A DNA stretch of 64,000 nucleotides. Origin: Corbicula japonica (taxonomy: Eukaryota; Mollusca; Bivalvia; Venerida; Cyrenidae). The stretch lies in the NCBI GenBank assembly GCA_038501625.1, contig JAZAYU010000037.1, positions 4,402,001 to 4,466,000 on the forward strand, given 5' to 3'. Positions 37,801 to 50,016 of this stretch are shown piece after piece; within the stretch, counting starts at the first letter, position 1; the number at the start of each line of letters is the position of its first letter. The notes under the pieces were generated by a model, which worked only from the letters and a program-made list of their open reading frames with translations, did no database searches and was not told where the DNA came from. Position numbers and translations under genes: made by a program.

Positions 37801-40800
37801 GAACCGGCATTATAAATTCCGAGATATTAAATTTGTCTGAACATATTAAATTAAGATAATAGTTATGTGTATTACAAGTCAAAATTCAGCAATATTATAA
37901 GACGCTTACAGTAAAAAACCCTCATTAATACTACCTCAAATTAAGACCACTTCGCTAATAAGACCACTACTTCAAAGTCCCTTTTAACAAGTTTCACTGT
38001 ATATGTTTTAACTGTTTTGTTAGCTCCAAATGCAGGTTTCGGTTCTTGCGTAGTTTCGTAACTTTAACTTTCAATAGGAGCAAATCATGTAATCTGAAAG
38101 ATTGATTGAGTGATTGAGTGAGTGATTTGTTGATTTTATGGTTTCAGAGGAGGATTTTACTCCGTAAAGCCGTTTCTGGGCCTCCGAATAATTTCTCTCA
38201 ACATGAACATGTGTAACAACGGAAACTGGTAAATCCTTTATAACATTGTGCTTAAGGGGAACTTTGTTAAAATATGGAAGATGGTTGTTCCAAAAGTAAT
38301 ATTTTAGATATCCTATCTGCATGATTTTTCCGAAGTACACATATAAGATCACATATAAGTTGAAACACAAATCTATAAATATTATATGGAATTCGGAAGC
38401 TTTAAGTATGATGTGCAACCAATTAATTAGTCTTGGATAATTGATACCATCGGTATTTTTCAATTTCAGGTGGTTATTTATAAACGCTACAGACCCTGCC
38501 GGAATGTTGCAGTGGTTCATTTCGGAGCTACAAGATGCAGAAAATGTTGGCGACAAAGTAAGTGAGTGAATAGCGGCTTGATGTTTTAACTGTGACCGAT
38601 TTGAATATCTTTAAAACAGAGCATATTTATAACAGCGTTGTTCTGGATAAAGAACATTGTATATTTCGATTACACAAGGAATTAAATGTTGCATCTTGTG
38701 TGGGTTCCTCAGGCTTTATAAAGCAACGTGCAAGTATTTGCCTGTTTTCAGGTGCACGTGATCGGGCATATATACCCCGGATGTGGCTGTTGTCTGAAGC
38801 CGTGGAGTTACAACTACTATAAAATTGTCAACAGGTGAGCTCGTTTAAATTCGTGATTAAAACTCCATGTTTTGCTTGCTTTCGCCTTTCTGTGAATAGC
38901 TGTATGATCAAACAATTATTCGAAGTCAATCATGTGGTCGCAAAATTTGACGCAAGTCAGACATTGCTACTGCATTTTCATCGGTTAATAAAGAACATGG
39001 AATGTCTATGATTTGAACATGTTTTGTTAACTTCTAATTTATATGTTTAGTTAAATACGATATGATACGTTATGATAATTACGTGGTTTTTAATATAGAT
39101 ATGAGAACACTATCGCTGGGCAGTTCTTTGGGCACGTGCATCCGATGACCTATCAAGTTTTCTATGACGAGGAAACGTTGAAGCGCCCTCTGGGTGTCAG
39201 TTTTATGCCCGGAAGTATTACTACGTATTCGAACCTAAATCCTGGCTACAGAATATATGAAATTGATGGAAACTATCAGAACTCGTCATGGGTGAGCTCA
39301 TGTACATTTTCTAGTATTCGCAATTGTTTACACGTCCATTGTTATAAATATGGTTCGAGTACCAAAACAATGGATGCTTGTTGACACCGTGGCCTAGTTG
39401 TTATGGATGTTGACTGACAATCACAGGCCACACATCTCCGAGGGTTGCAATTTCTTCGAAGTATGAATCTTTCATAAGAGGAAACTATCGAGATGATCGA
39501 TGGTTCTACTTAGTTGACTGCCCGTCCCTGAAACAGTTCCATGTGGGGAACTTTCGAGTCTTCTTCAACATAAATGGCTGGAAGTCCCTACTTAGATATG
39601 CACAGGTAGGAGGCGAGGCAGTACTAACAGCGATCACACCAATAGAATTTAAAATATTTTTCAAAATTTTTTGTCGTTTTTTTTTCAAAATACTTAAATT
39701 TACACGTTCCTAATTTCTCAAAAAACATCACTTTATGTTACAGAGAGTGCTGGACTATACAAACTACTTCATGAACTTGACTCATGCCAACTTGTTTGAT
39801 GAAGTTATCTGGCAGAAGGAGTATAGTGCTAAGGTAGGGAAATGCTGTTAAAAAGTAAAAAAAAAAGATCTAAATACGTACATTATAAGATTTTAGTTTA
39901 TTTACGGAAGAGGCCGTCTAGCGCAATGATTTTGTTGGTATTTAAGCATGCACATTTAACAACGTTGTGCTGTGGTTAATAATGCACGAAATCATAGTAT
40001 GTGTTATGCCATGTCTAGTAATACATGTGGTCAGCCGAATATGTTCTACAATGACAGAGTAACACGGAGCTGCAAACAATGTGTTGTGCTAAGGTAAACT
40101 ATAAACGGAGCAAATGATGTTTTTGCTACTATTAGTTATACATCAACCAACCATGTGATATGATGTAGAAACACTACATGAGGACAACCATGTGTCAAGT
40201 GTTGTGTTATAGTAAGTTATTCACGGAGCCGACCATGTGTTGGTCTATGGAGCAATCCTGTTGCGTATTACAGTTTATTATAGGTAAACCAACCGTGTGT
40301 TGTGCTATGTCAAGTAGTACGCATAGCCAATCATGTGTTGTGATATGGAGTACACGAAGCAAGTCATATGTTGTGCAATATGTAGTTTTAAATTGGACCA
40401 ACTATGTGTTTTACAACTAACAAGAGTTGAGTATACTGAGAGCCAGTTATATGCTAGCTATGTTTTGTTTTGGGAAGAAGCTGATGCGACAGCTGAAAAT
40501 AATAGTTAACTGAGCTAAATTGAAAACTATGAGGTAGCCGCGTTAAGATGTTGCACAAATGTTATTTATTTTGTATGTAGAGGCCGTATCTGTTTCATTT
40601 TTCATTGGTGAGACAACCTTTTGATATAATGATAGAACTTATAAAACACGTGTAACTCAATTATTTTATTTACAGGATGCCTATGGATTGAAATCGCTGT
40701 TTCCACAGGATTGGAATGATCTTATCTACAGAATGAAAGCAGACGACAATCTGTTCCGACTATTTTGCACGTAAGCCTGTTTAAACTATACCCATTCTAT

Positions 40801-41552
40801 AGCTTTTGTTTTTTTTTATCTAGGGCAGACAGTTTTTATTTTATTAATTTTTCAAAGAATCGCACAAAAGTTTCAGATATTTAAAGATTGAGAAGATTTG
40901 ATAACATTTCTGCTAAAAAGAGGATTTTTGTAAGCTCAATGATTATTTGAAGTACATGATATTTTCACGGGCGAAAACGCTTTCACTCTAGTACGAATAG
41001 TTGAGTTAAAGTGGACGGTGTTCACTCTAACATTGTTGGTGTACATGATACTTTACCAGGCGGACAGAGTTCACTCTATAAAGACTAGTTAACCATGTGA
41101 CTCCATAGATGAGGCTTTTGTGGCGTTGATTTTGTGTTTATTTCTGACCAAAAAGCGAACAGTGCTGATCCAGATCAGACGGCACGGATGTGTGGTATGA
41201 TCTGGATCTACACAGTTCGCACATGCCATAAAATGCGGATATATGGAGTAAACGGTTAAGGTACATGCGATATTACCGGGCGGTCAGCGTACACTAGGAA
41301 GATTAGTTAAGATACGTGGCATTTTGCGGTGGGACAGCGATCACTCTAGGAAAATATGTTTAGGTACATTATATTTTACTGACATGACATAAAAATCTTT
41401 CCAAAATTACATTCTTGTTTACTTATTTTAGACACAGTTCCAAGTCTGGTCCGAACAACTGCGACACATGTACCGGCGACTGTAAGAGAGACTTCCTGTG
41501 CGATCTGAAATCAGCTAGGAATGGTGATCCCAATATCTGTAAAGATTTGTGA
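28877..41552 (+). CDS. SMPD1-like: Secreted/lysosomal acid sphingomyelinase (sphingomyelin phosphodiesterase), 13 exons, 625 aa
   Basis: Exons: 28877-29326, 30144-30308, 35198-35321, 36386-36492, 37209-37378, 37643-37753, 38148-38228, 38470-38557, 38752-38834, 39099-39291, 39744-39833, 40676-40770 and 41432-41552. All junctions keep frame (1878 nt with stop). The enzyme hydrolyses sphingomyelin to ceramide and phosphocholine in lysosomes or outside the cell. A signal peptide (about residues 12-30, [16 protein letters not shown]) is followed by a saposin-B domain with six cysteines (about 92-190), a proline-rich linker ([12 protein letters not shown]), and a metallophosphatase domain. The zinc ligands expected from human SMPD1 are all present: D218 and H220 (TDYH), D291 (TGDI), N331 (GNHE), H438 (VIGH), and H472 and H474 (FGHVH). 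H295 in DIPPHN matches the catalytic histidine. A cysteine-rich C-terminal domain ends at NICKDL. Intron 2 is 4.9 kb and repeat-bearing. It is apparently complete and active; it could equally be called SMPD1 orthologue or an invertebrate ASM paralog. Confidence 0.93.
30464..30724 (+). repeat. Paired direct repeat carrying an invariant 22-nt hairpin
   Basis: GTCGGTCATC-CT-GATGACCGAC occurs at 30464-30485 and 30703-30724, a 10-bp stem with a 2-nt loop. It is followed each time by a similar stretch of about 120 bp (ATTAYAATSGACCAAACTTG, then CGGTTAACA further on). It lies in intron 2 of the sphingomyelinase gene. Confidence 0.65.
31570..31765 (+). repeat. Tandem duplication of about 122 bp
   Basis: ATGTTCTCAGAAGTTAACGG at 31570 and ATGTTCTCAGAAGTTACTGG at 31692, each followed by GTGACCATTGTTTAAAGTAA-like sequence. 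It lies in intron 2 of the sphingomyelinase gene. Confidence 0.75.
39385..39620 (+). mobile_element. tRNA-derived SINE in intron 10 of the sphingomyelinase gene
   Basis: TGGCCTAGTTGTTATGG resembles an A box and GGGTTGCAATTTC a decayed B box. A body follows with CTGAAACAGTTCCATGTGGG and ATAAATGGCTGGAAGTCCC, typical in form of invertebrate tRNA-type SINEs. Confidence 0.5.
39995..40430 (+). repeat. Degenerate minisatellite, ~45-bp unit, intron 11 of the sphingomyelinase gene
   Basis: Units of the form GAGCCAACCATGTGTTGTGC plus about 25 bp recur roughly nine times with substantial divergence. Confidence 0.6.
40950..41395 (+). repeat. Degenerate minisatellite, ~54-bp unit, intron 12, split by a MITE
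   Basis: Units of the form GGTACATGATATTTTACCGG, GCGGACAGCGTTCACTCTAG occur before and after a foldback element at about 41150-41260. Confidence 0.6.
41150..41260. mobile_element. Foldback MITE family FB2, copy 1
   Basis: GCGAACAGTGCTGATCCAGA on the left pairs with TCTGGATCTACACAGTTCGC on the right; GACGGCACGGATGTG lies between. The tail is AAAATGCGGATATATGGAGT and GGTTAA. Related copies lie at 44630 and 55135. Confidence 0.65.
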
Positions 41553-42422
41553 CACAAATCGATGAATAGCTCAGAAGTGTTTTGCATTCTTTCTTTGTCA
41601 ACGTTGTAGTTGATCCAACAAAGTGTGGTTATAATAACTGAGTCATCCTTTAAAAAGAAATTTTTTATTTTGTAAACAATGTAGAGCGTAGCGTTCAGTC
41701 GCTAAAACCAATTCCATTTCAATGAAACATGTTAAATTCAAAAGGAGTCACTACTGACTTATTTATTCTTGCATGATACTTGCTTAACCGTAACTATTAT
41801 ATTATGTAAATGTTCATTATGTCCATATATATGCTCTTCATATGTGAAGGTCAGTTATCTAAGTTCTCAATATGTCAAATCCCACATACTGCAAAACTAC
41901 CTCACTGGGTTATCCGATAAGCGAAATTTTCGCTATATAGAACAAAGAAGGCACTTACAGGTTTAATGTGCATAACTTTTTTTCGGCGTTAGCTGTCTAA
42001 GCTCACGTTTGACCTAGTTTTTCGACCAATGAAATGTTGTAAATAATACTCGTATTCTCTTATTATGCAGAGGGAAAATGAAATAAACTATTTCGATTGG
42101 TAGCTATTCACACCAGAGAGGCATCTAGCAGGGTGGAGAGGTATCTAGTGGGATTTTTATTATTATGCAGCGGAAAAATCAAATAGATTATTTCGATTGG
42201 TTATTAGTGGGTGTTGTATTGGAGAAAAAAACATATTTACGATTTAAATAACCAGTTAAGTCAATATTGATGGCTTAAATACAATTTTATATGGAATATT
42301 TTTGGGTGTCAGCTAAACACTTGCATACAAGTTTACACAGTGTAAAACGAAAGAGAAGTGTAGATATTTCTAGTTCTTTCTAGTTCCTTTGATACTGATT
42401 AATTTCAAGTACATAAATACAG
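41553..42422. other. 3' flank of the sphingomyelinase gene
   Basis: Should contain its 3' untranslated region; AATAAA occurs at 42082-42087. Sequence near 42050-42110 (TTATTATGCAGAGGGAAAAT, TATTTCGATTGG) is repeated near 42170-42220. Confidence 0.4.
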
Positions 42423-42495
42423 GTTCATTGTAGTGTAGTGGATGACACTCTCGCCTCCCAAGCGAAGGCCCCGGGTTCAATACTCGGGAGGGACA
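42423..42495 (+). tRNA. tRNA-Gly(CCC)-like sequence, possibly a pseudogene
   Basis: A 73-nt cloverleaf: D stem AGTG/CACT, anticodon stem TCGC/GCGA with loop CTCCCAA, T stem CCGGG/CTCGG with loop TTCAATA. A run of eight T follows soon after the end, as a Pol III terminator. The acceptor stem GTTCATT/GAGGGAC has one mismatch and two G-T pairs, so function is uncertain. Confidence 0.5.
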
Positions 42496-42499
42496 CTTT

Positions 42500-44629
42500 T
42501 TTTTAAAGTTAATTGACGTAAAAGTTGGTAGATTTCGCTCTTGTAACAGGCTGTTTGTATTTATTTTTTATTAAATTTCAAGGACATTTATTCATCTTGA
42601 GTTCTAACTCTACAAGATGTATTTTATTGAAACTGAATAATCAAGACTTAATGTAAGACATTGCTTCTTTAACCGACTTATTATCACTGTATGAAATTGT
42701 TGCAACAGCTTGAACATTTTTTCTGAAAGACACTTTTAATGAATTTATGAGTTGTCATGATTCGGTCGCTTAATCTCTAGGTCATACTAAGAAGGCAGGG
42801 AGGGTTCGTCAACAGCTATAACAAGTAAAATAAAATAACTAAACTGTGTCTGCTTCGCCTCTCTGTATTTCTTTCTTTCTTATATACGTGTATATATCAA
42901 TATTTTCCATCAACGCCGTTTATCTTTTTTAAAGATATTTCTTGTTTCTGCTCATCTCAATCCTTGGGTGCAAACGGTTTCATAAAATTGAATCTTTGCT
43001 TAACATTTATATATTCATTTTATAAATATTGGAATATATTGAGACAGTCTGTTTTGACGTTAAAGTTAACCATCTCAGCCTCCTATATACTCTATTGAAA
43101 ATCGTGCAAAATCGGCGATCTGTTCGTTTTTAATGAATTAATTACACTATTTCTATTGAAATAAAAGCTTAGGTGCAAACGGATCCAAAAAGAAGACAAA
43201 TTTATCTTTCAAGTGATATATTTTTTTCTTTGGAAAAATTATGTTGCGATAGTCTGTTTTGTGGTTGAAGTTAGACTATTTTTTAATTTTCTCAAAAAGA
43301 GGGAGCCGATACATATGGCGCTGAATCGATAATCGTTCTCTCGGCATTTACCTTATTTCGCGGTTGAATGGAGACGGTTTAACAAGGTGCCATTTCAGCT
43401 TTTAAATATAACTATTTTACTCCAGCTGTAAAATGAAAAAAAAATGCAAATTCGTAAAATCACACGATCATGTATAATTTTTGTGAGTATTAGAGATTAG
43501 ACTCAATCAATGCTTTGTGTTTTACTTTCAATATGATTTGGTGTTGTTGTTTTGCTGGTGATAGTGAAGGTATGATAAATTTCGTATTTGTCAAAATTGT
43601 TGTTGTCGTAATATTCATAAAAATATAGAATTTGCATTTTGAGGCACCGAAGCTTCAAACGTGTCCAACCAGAAACGAAACAAATTTTGAGTTTATTAAA
43701 GACATCTATATGCATTTATCTATAGGATGGTGCGAATCATCACTTTTGTCCTTAAAAAGTATGAAATTTAACACCTGAGCGAAGTGAATGCAAACGGAGA
43801 TTTTATCTCAGGCGTTTTTCTCCTGTCAGCGAAAGATTCGAATCCACATTTTTTGACGTATGTCCACGGTTCCGCGCCTGTCATTTAGTAACTGACACAA
43901 ATTCGGATGATGGATTCATCTCAGAGAAAACAACAACAACAAACCTGACTTAAGATGAAGTTAAATTATCTTAACAAACGTATAATACCGAATTAGAAAG
44001 AATTTGCGTAACCTAACAAGATAGTTAATTTATATTCAATTACAAAGTATTATCGAAATGATCGAGTCAGAACAGTAAATTTTCTGACTAAAATCAACAC
44101 TAATTCCTATTTAATATTCTGCCTTCAATATGACTGAACTAAATTCATTGATTTGAACACCATATTGCTTTATGTGTTTGATGGATTTATAAAATTAACG
44201 GTAGTTTTATTTTACAACAACTTTTTACATTTCTGTATTATTTTAATTGGCTTTTAAAACAAAACAAAAATCTGCCCTTAGGTATTAAATATACGTCAAC
44301 TGGTGTTTTATTGCACATGATTGTAGTTTAATTGTCCACATCCGGATTAAGTGCCACGTTAAGCAGGAAACAATTACGTACACTGACCATCCAATTTGAT
44401 TTGTTTTACTTCCCTGGTAAAAAAAGCATTAGACATGTACAAAAGTCTAGAGGTCCGGACCCGGACCCGGAGACACTTCCTTTTAAGTATGCAGAAGGCA
44501 TTTTACGTCCTGAAAAAAGTTGCTAAATTAATATATTCTTTGAGAATCCATTATCGACTTTAATTGCCGGAGTGGAAGTTTTTAATTTAAATATTCCTTT
44601 TCGTTCATACACACACCTTTATTATATGG
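42500..44629. other. Stretch without a recognisable gene
   Basis: AT-rich sequence with short open frames only; no clear repeat ends or motifs found. Confidence 0.5.
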
Positions 44630-44820
44630 GCGAACAGTGTAGATCAAGATCAGCTGGCACATCCGTGCCGTCTATACAGTTCGCTTTTTGATTTGTTAGG
44701 TTCTGACCAAAATGCGACCAGTGCAGATCCTAATCAGATGGCACAGATGTGCTGGATGATCTGGATCTACACTGGTCGCACATGCGTAAAATGTGTATAT
44801 AAGGAGAAAAGGGTTAAGAC
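44630..44820. mobile_element. Foldback MITE family FB2, copy 2 (double copy)
   Basis: GCGAACAGTGTAGATCAAGA ... ACAGTTCGC is followed at once by GCGACCAGTGCAGATCCTAA ... TCTACACTGGTCGCACATGC, then AAAATGTGTATATAAGGAG and GGGTTAA. Confidence 0.65.
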
Positions 44821-45853
44821 TGTGGAAGTAAAAACGATAAATGTTTTGATAAATGATCAACGTAACATGCAGTATAGTTCTGCAATTCTGTTGTTTAATC
44901 GGTAAATATATTACCTAATAGTATTTAGATTTCTTTTAAAAAAATAATTTCGCAAAAACTTGAAGTGTGTATCACCTTTATAATAAATGACTTCGCGTCA
45001 TTACACGGGTTTATAATTTATTTGGGTCTACTCGGGTAACAAAATTATTGCTATACTCGGTTCCTGATATTACAGGTTATTTATAGTATTGTTAATGAAC
45101 ATGGATTTAATAAATTAAACCAAACTCAGGAAAGAAAGAGAGAAACTGCTGGAGTTGCTGAACTCTAAAGTGAACATTTCAGCGCAAACAGACCCCATTC
45201 CCGCCCCAAGCCCAGTTTTACTGTAACCCGCAAAGCAGAAAAAAAGGGTGCACGCTATTTTAAATGAAATCGTTAAACATACGTGTTTCTTTCCTAACAT
45301 ATAGCTTTCGTTTTATTATGATTTAATGAACTGTTTAAAAATAGTTGGTTGATGATATTTTCTGCTAGTTACTGTAATGCATGTGTTGAAGTAGACTTTA
45401 CGAAAACTAAAATACGGATATGAATTTACGTGAGTTTTCTTTCAAATAATTAACATATTCCTTTTTAATTTATTTAAAAACAGCATCCTAACCCCACAAT
45501 CCATATTATTTTAGTTAAATAGAGATACCTTAAGAATATGCAAGCTATTATTTTTATCGATTTTTGCCTTAAGGGTATATCGGTTAAATAATCTATCGCT
45601 CTGCCGAAGATCTTATCAAGAGTTATTGGTTTTCTGGGGGCCAATAGTCCAGTGAGGTAGTGTTTGCAGTATGGTTACACAGAGCCATCGGTGATCGATC
45701 GGTAGTTTTTTAGCCAAATTATGGATTGAACCGATGACAAGGGATTTACCACCGATATCAACTATTGGTCAATTGTTTGCCACCTATCAATTGCTATTGG
45801 GGAAAGATGAGTTTCGTCGGTGAAAAATAACCGATAAGGGTTTTTAGACTTGT

Positions 45854-46577
45854 TTAAGGTGATATCATTTGTCACAATATACTGTTAAAGAGGGGAGGAG
45901 TGTTGTTTCCTATTTCATAAAATTTCATGTTATTTAGTAATTATAAATCTTTTTATTACTTCAGATATCAATTATAGGGCATATAAATGTTACAGGTCAA
46001 TCAGGAATTGTAAAAAAATAGAAATATGAAACAATTTCTCTCACTAAGTGTAGCCTTATTGCCGGGAGTCCAAACTTCCAAATTGTCCACCGTAGTATTA
46101 AACTACAGTCACGGGAAGGTTGTCTATATCAAGGTTAACAATGTCTTAGAGTTTGGTTCAATAAACTTTACTAGAACAATAGCAAAACATGTTTCTCCCA
46201 GTGACTACAAAAAGGAAAATTTGACATTCATGTTTGCATTGTTTATAACTATTGTTCTAGTAAACTTTATTGAACTAAACTCTAAGACATTGTTAACCTT
46301 GATATAGACAACCTTCCGGTGACTGTAGTTTAATACTATGGTGGATAATTTGGAAGTTTGGACTCCCGGCAATAAGGCTACACTCAGTGAGAGAAATTGT
46401 TTCATATTTTAAATTTTTTATAATTCCTGATTGACCTGTAACATTTATATGCCCTATTATTGATATCTGAAGTAATAAAAAGATTTATAATTACTAAATA
46501 ACATGAAATTTTATGAAATATGAAACCACACTCCTCCCCTCTTTAACAGTATATTGTGACAAAGGATACCACCTTAA
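45854..46577. repeat. Near-perfect long inverted repeat, two 329-bp arms with a 66-bp spacer
   Basis: The left arm 45854-46182 and right arm 46249-46577 are reverse complements of equal length with only scattered substitutions. The inner boundary is AGAACAATAG / CTATTGTTCT; the outer is TTTAAGGTGATATC / GATACCACCTTAAA. Both arms therefore encode the same short open frame (starting MKQFLSLSVALL), which is not evidence of a gene. It could extrude as a cruciform or give a long hairpin RNA. Confidence 0.9.
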
Positions 46578-46862
46578 AATTCTCGATCGGTGAAAGTATC
46601 AGTGTGTACACACCGGTCACGTGATCATCACATTGACTATGTTAGCTTGATGACGCGACCGCTATTTATAGAATGGCGAAAGTATTTTAGAAATGAACGA
46701 TCGACAACTTGTGTTCAACCGATTATCACCGTTCGACAGTGTGTCTAAAACCATTATCACCGATCGACAACCAGTCTACAACCGATCTCCGATGGGCCAC
46801 CGATAAGAAACCGGTCAACTTATACTCACTACCGATAGAAAAAAAGATGAGAATTATAGTGT

Positions 46863-48566
46863 ACCCACTGTATATAAACCGATTGTATCATCTACCGGAT
46901 ATAGCGCACTGATTGTCACAAAAACATAGTAAACAGTTCAAAAATGAGGAGATTTTGTATGTACTGTAATGAGAAATCGAATCAGCAAATACATGTTCAA
47001 CAGGCGATTCTCGTAGCACTTGTTATGAAAGACGTTGTTATCTTTTTTTATGCATTATACTTAAAAAATCGATTAAATCACTCACACAAAGTGCCGTTTG
47101 CACTGTGTACTGTTATAAAATCAGCGTAAATGTTTATGTTTTAACAGGTTTTGAGAGGTATTCTCATGCTAGCGATGATGAAACATATCATTTTTATTCT
47201 TACAATAATAAGAATACTATAGCTGATCAATTAAACATCAAAACATTAGACCAAACATGCATGTAGCTTCGACCCAGACTGTATCATTTATTGAACATGT
47301 TAACTCAATCATTTGTATGTTTCTAGTGATCTATGTGTATCAGTTATGGCGATTTTTTAAGATGATTTTAGTATATTTTTCGGATTAAAGAACAACGGCT
47401 TGATGTAAAAACATCTATTAAAAGTGCTTCGTACAGAAATATGATACGTTATGAAATATAAGGGCCTCGGTGTCTTTTTATACTGCGGCGACACGAAACA
47501 ACTGGATCTACCTGACTTCATTTAAGTTAACACCCAGGCCGCTCTGAGAACTACACTTTACAATAAGCGATAATTAATGTCGTCCCAAAATGTTTCGGAT
47601 TTGATAAACATAGTCTAAGGTTTTTTAAAAGTAATAGTTTCGAAACTCAAGGTTCACGATTATAAATACATACGCAGGTAAGCGTGACATACAAATTGTG
47701 AGGGAATTTGTGTAAACTATGTGTATGCCAATGTATCAGTTACAAAAACAGTTTATAGTTTATTTCGAGGTTTGTATAAAAAATAAAACGGTCGCCCAGC
47801 CTGACAGTTTAATATTAATACAATCCTGTAAACTAACAATAACTTTTAGTCACTATTGTTGTATCATTATGTTTTTATTATTTTAAAGTTCTTCTCGTCG
47901 TGTTTTTGTATGCCATGATTTATTATTTCTCCAAATATACCCGATTTGTATAGACGATATATGTAGACGAACTCCTCCATCTTACCTTAAAGCATAAACT
48001 TGATAAAATCAGCAAATGCTCTTCGCCATAAGTGATACAGATTATTGAAAATCATTCAACGAAAATCGCACTAAATGATACAAAAGAAATATTTGTGTTT
48101 GCTATAAATGATAGTATGATAATGCTATAGATGATACAGTCATTACGAAACACACCCCTCAAACATTTTAATAATTTACACTATCTATACATTTAAAGCA
48201 ATATTGTAATGTAATACCCTTTATATTAATGTCATAGAGTCATATAACTAGTATATGTTCGTGCATCAGAGCGTTTATTTGTAGAGAATAACAGTATTTT
48301 GATACAATCGTGTGGGTCATTTGCCAGACCTTCTTGTGATTAAATGCAACTTTGCAAGTTTTTATCCCTATATATGCGCAAAACAAATGGTATTACAACC
48401 AATAAGGACTATACAAACTATAACGTACTTGTTTTTGTTGAAGGTACTTAAAATGACCCTAATAATTCCGTTTTCAATGTGTTATTTACGAATTGTTTAT
48501 ATCGCAGCCATGCAATCAGCTTGCTATATCCGGCATATGATAAAATCGGTTTATATACAGTGGTAC
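46863..48566. mobile_element. Candidate TA-flanked element with ~50-bp inverted ends
   Basis: The left end CCACTGTATATAAACCGATT, then TATCATCTACCGGATATAGC, is matched in inverse at 48497-48562 with a few mismatches. TA adjoins both ends. About 1.7 kb, no transposase frame. TA target and TIR style suggest the Tc1-mariner/pogo group. Confidence 0.5.
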
Positions 48567-49166
48567 CAGCAACTTATGAAATATTTGTTTAACCCATTTA
48601 ACACTCGTCAATCACCGATGGCTTGTTACACAGGAAAACAGAAGTGAAATAAAATAACGCATGAAAACCGATCAAATCAGCGAACAACTTAAAATAACAT
48701 AACCGATTGGACACCGACCGTCTGTATAATTGGGGCCTTAATTTAATAATATCTAGCTATAGTGCAATAATGAAATTGTGTACATAAATTTATATGCTAC
48801 TGATCGATATGGCAATAACGAATTTGTTACAGTATCATTTTAGGCTTTCGTCTGTAGTCCAAAGATGGCCGTCATACTTTAAGTCCCGGTCACAAGCCGC
48901 CGTGCGTCTTTTTTGTCGTTTTCTGCGGAGGTCACGTTCGCGGCGTTTTTGGGTCGGACGTTGCAAGAGCAGAGAGGAAGCACGTCACGAAGTACTCGTA
49001 TGTGGCCCGCACGCCACGTCTAGGGGTAAGCGGTTACATGCATCGAACATTGCGTATGTGGTAAGTGAGTTGTACGTGTTCACAACGTGCAAAGCAAGCT
49101 CCTCGTGCGATTTCCATGTTAACGTACAGAGGCAGTACTTACATGCGCTGCTCACGTACGGTGTTC

Positions 49167-49437
49167 TAAGGCCGGTATTTCATAGTTCCGTGATGAGTGA
49201 TCCGTGTTCGTGTCCGCGTCCGTGTCCGCGATTTTTCACATACCAAAGATACCGTTAGGTATATTCCATACCTCCGCGTCCGTTCCGCGTCCGTGTCCGT
49301 GTCCACGACGTGGAACGGAATCGGAGGTATGGAATATACCTCACGATATCTTTGGTGATTGAAAAATCGCGGACTAGGACGCGAACACGCCACGGGTCAC
49401 GGATCACGCATCACGGAATTATGGAATATCGGCCTTA
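49167..49437. mobile_element. Foldback MITE family FB3, copy 1
   Basis: A palindromic element of 271 bp with ends TAAGGCCGGTATTTCATAG and CTATGGAATATCGGCCTTA-like. Inside are TCCGTGTCCG-type short tandem words and TATGGAATATACC. Confidence 0.7.
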
Positions 49438-49866
49438 CCCGCTCGTCCGTTGTAAGTGCATGCAAGTGCGGTGAACGTGAGTTTATTTCGGTCGCTGTTG
49501 GGTGATATATTTATAAGGACGACCAATCGATGCTCCCCAGAAAACACACTGTTGCTGCCTTGAAATGCCGGTGAAATGTTGGTATTCTCCTTATCCCCTT
49601 CTTCTTGCGCACCCATCTCAGATCCACTCTTCTCCCGACCAGACACTCGCTGGCATCACCATCGGACTCGTCTAGTCTCCTCTCATCTTCCTCTGTGGCC
49701 CGCTCTCTTCTTTTGTGCCTCTTTTCTTGCTGCCTTCCTCGGTGGATTCTTGAAGACAAATGAAGGCACTCATCTGTCGACATGACTTTTATATACAACA
49801 GAGGTCCGTGTGCACACCGTGCGTTGTAGGTGAGGAGCACGTACTTGCTCGGTAAGCTCCACCTGA

Positions 49867-50016
49867 GGCATGTATTCCATGGTTCCATGATGCGTATTCC
49901 GTGTCCGTGTTCGCTTCTGCGTCCGTGCCCGCGATTTTTCACTCATCTAACTTATCGTTGGGTAAATTCCATACCTCCGTGTCCGTTCCCGTTCACGGAA
50001 CCATGGAATACCGGCC
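49867..50016. mobile_element. Foldback MITE family FB3, copy 2 with TGA flanks
   Basis: GGCATGTATTCCATGGTTCC on the left and GGAACCATGGAATACCGGCC on the right. The trinucleotide TGA lies directly on both sides (49864-49866 and 50017-50019), compatible with a 3-bp target duplication. Confidence 0.65.

Noticed and set aside
39430..39600. Possible extra sphingomyelinase exon between exons 10 and 11
   Set aside because: Exons 10 and 11 join in phase 0 and align without a gap to the family; this stretch looks like a tRNA-derived SINE.
46026..46405. Two similar short proteins (MKQFLSLSVALL...) facing each other
   Set aside because: They arise from the two arms of the palindrome being reverse complements; no evidence of selection on protein.
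49511..49942. 143-aa basic protein as a transposase N-terminus
   Set aside because: Charge-rich but without a recognisable DNA-binding or catalytic motif, and it overlaps a MITE insertion.
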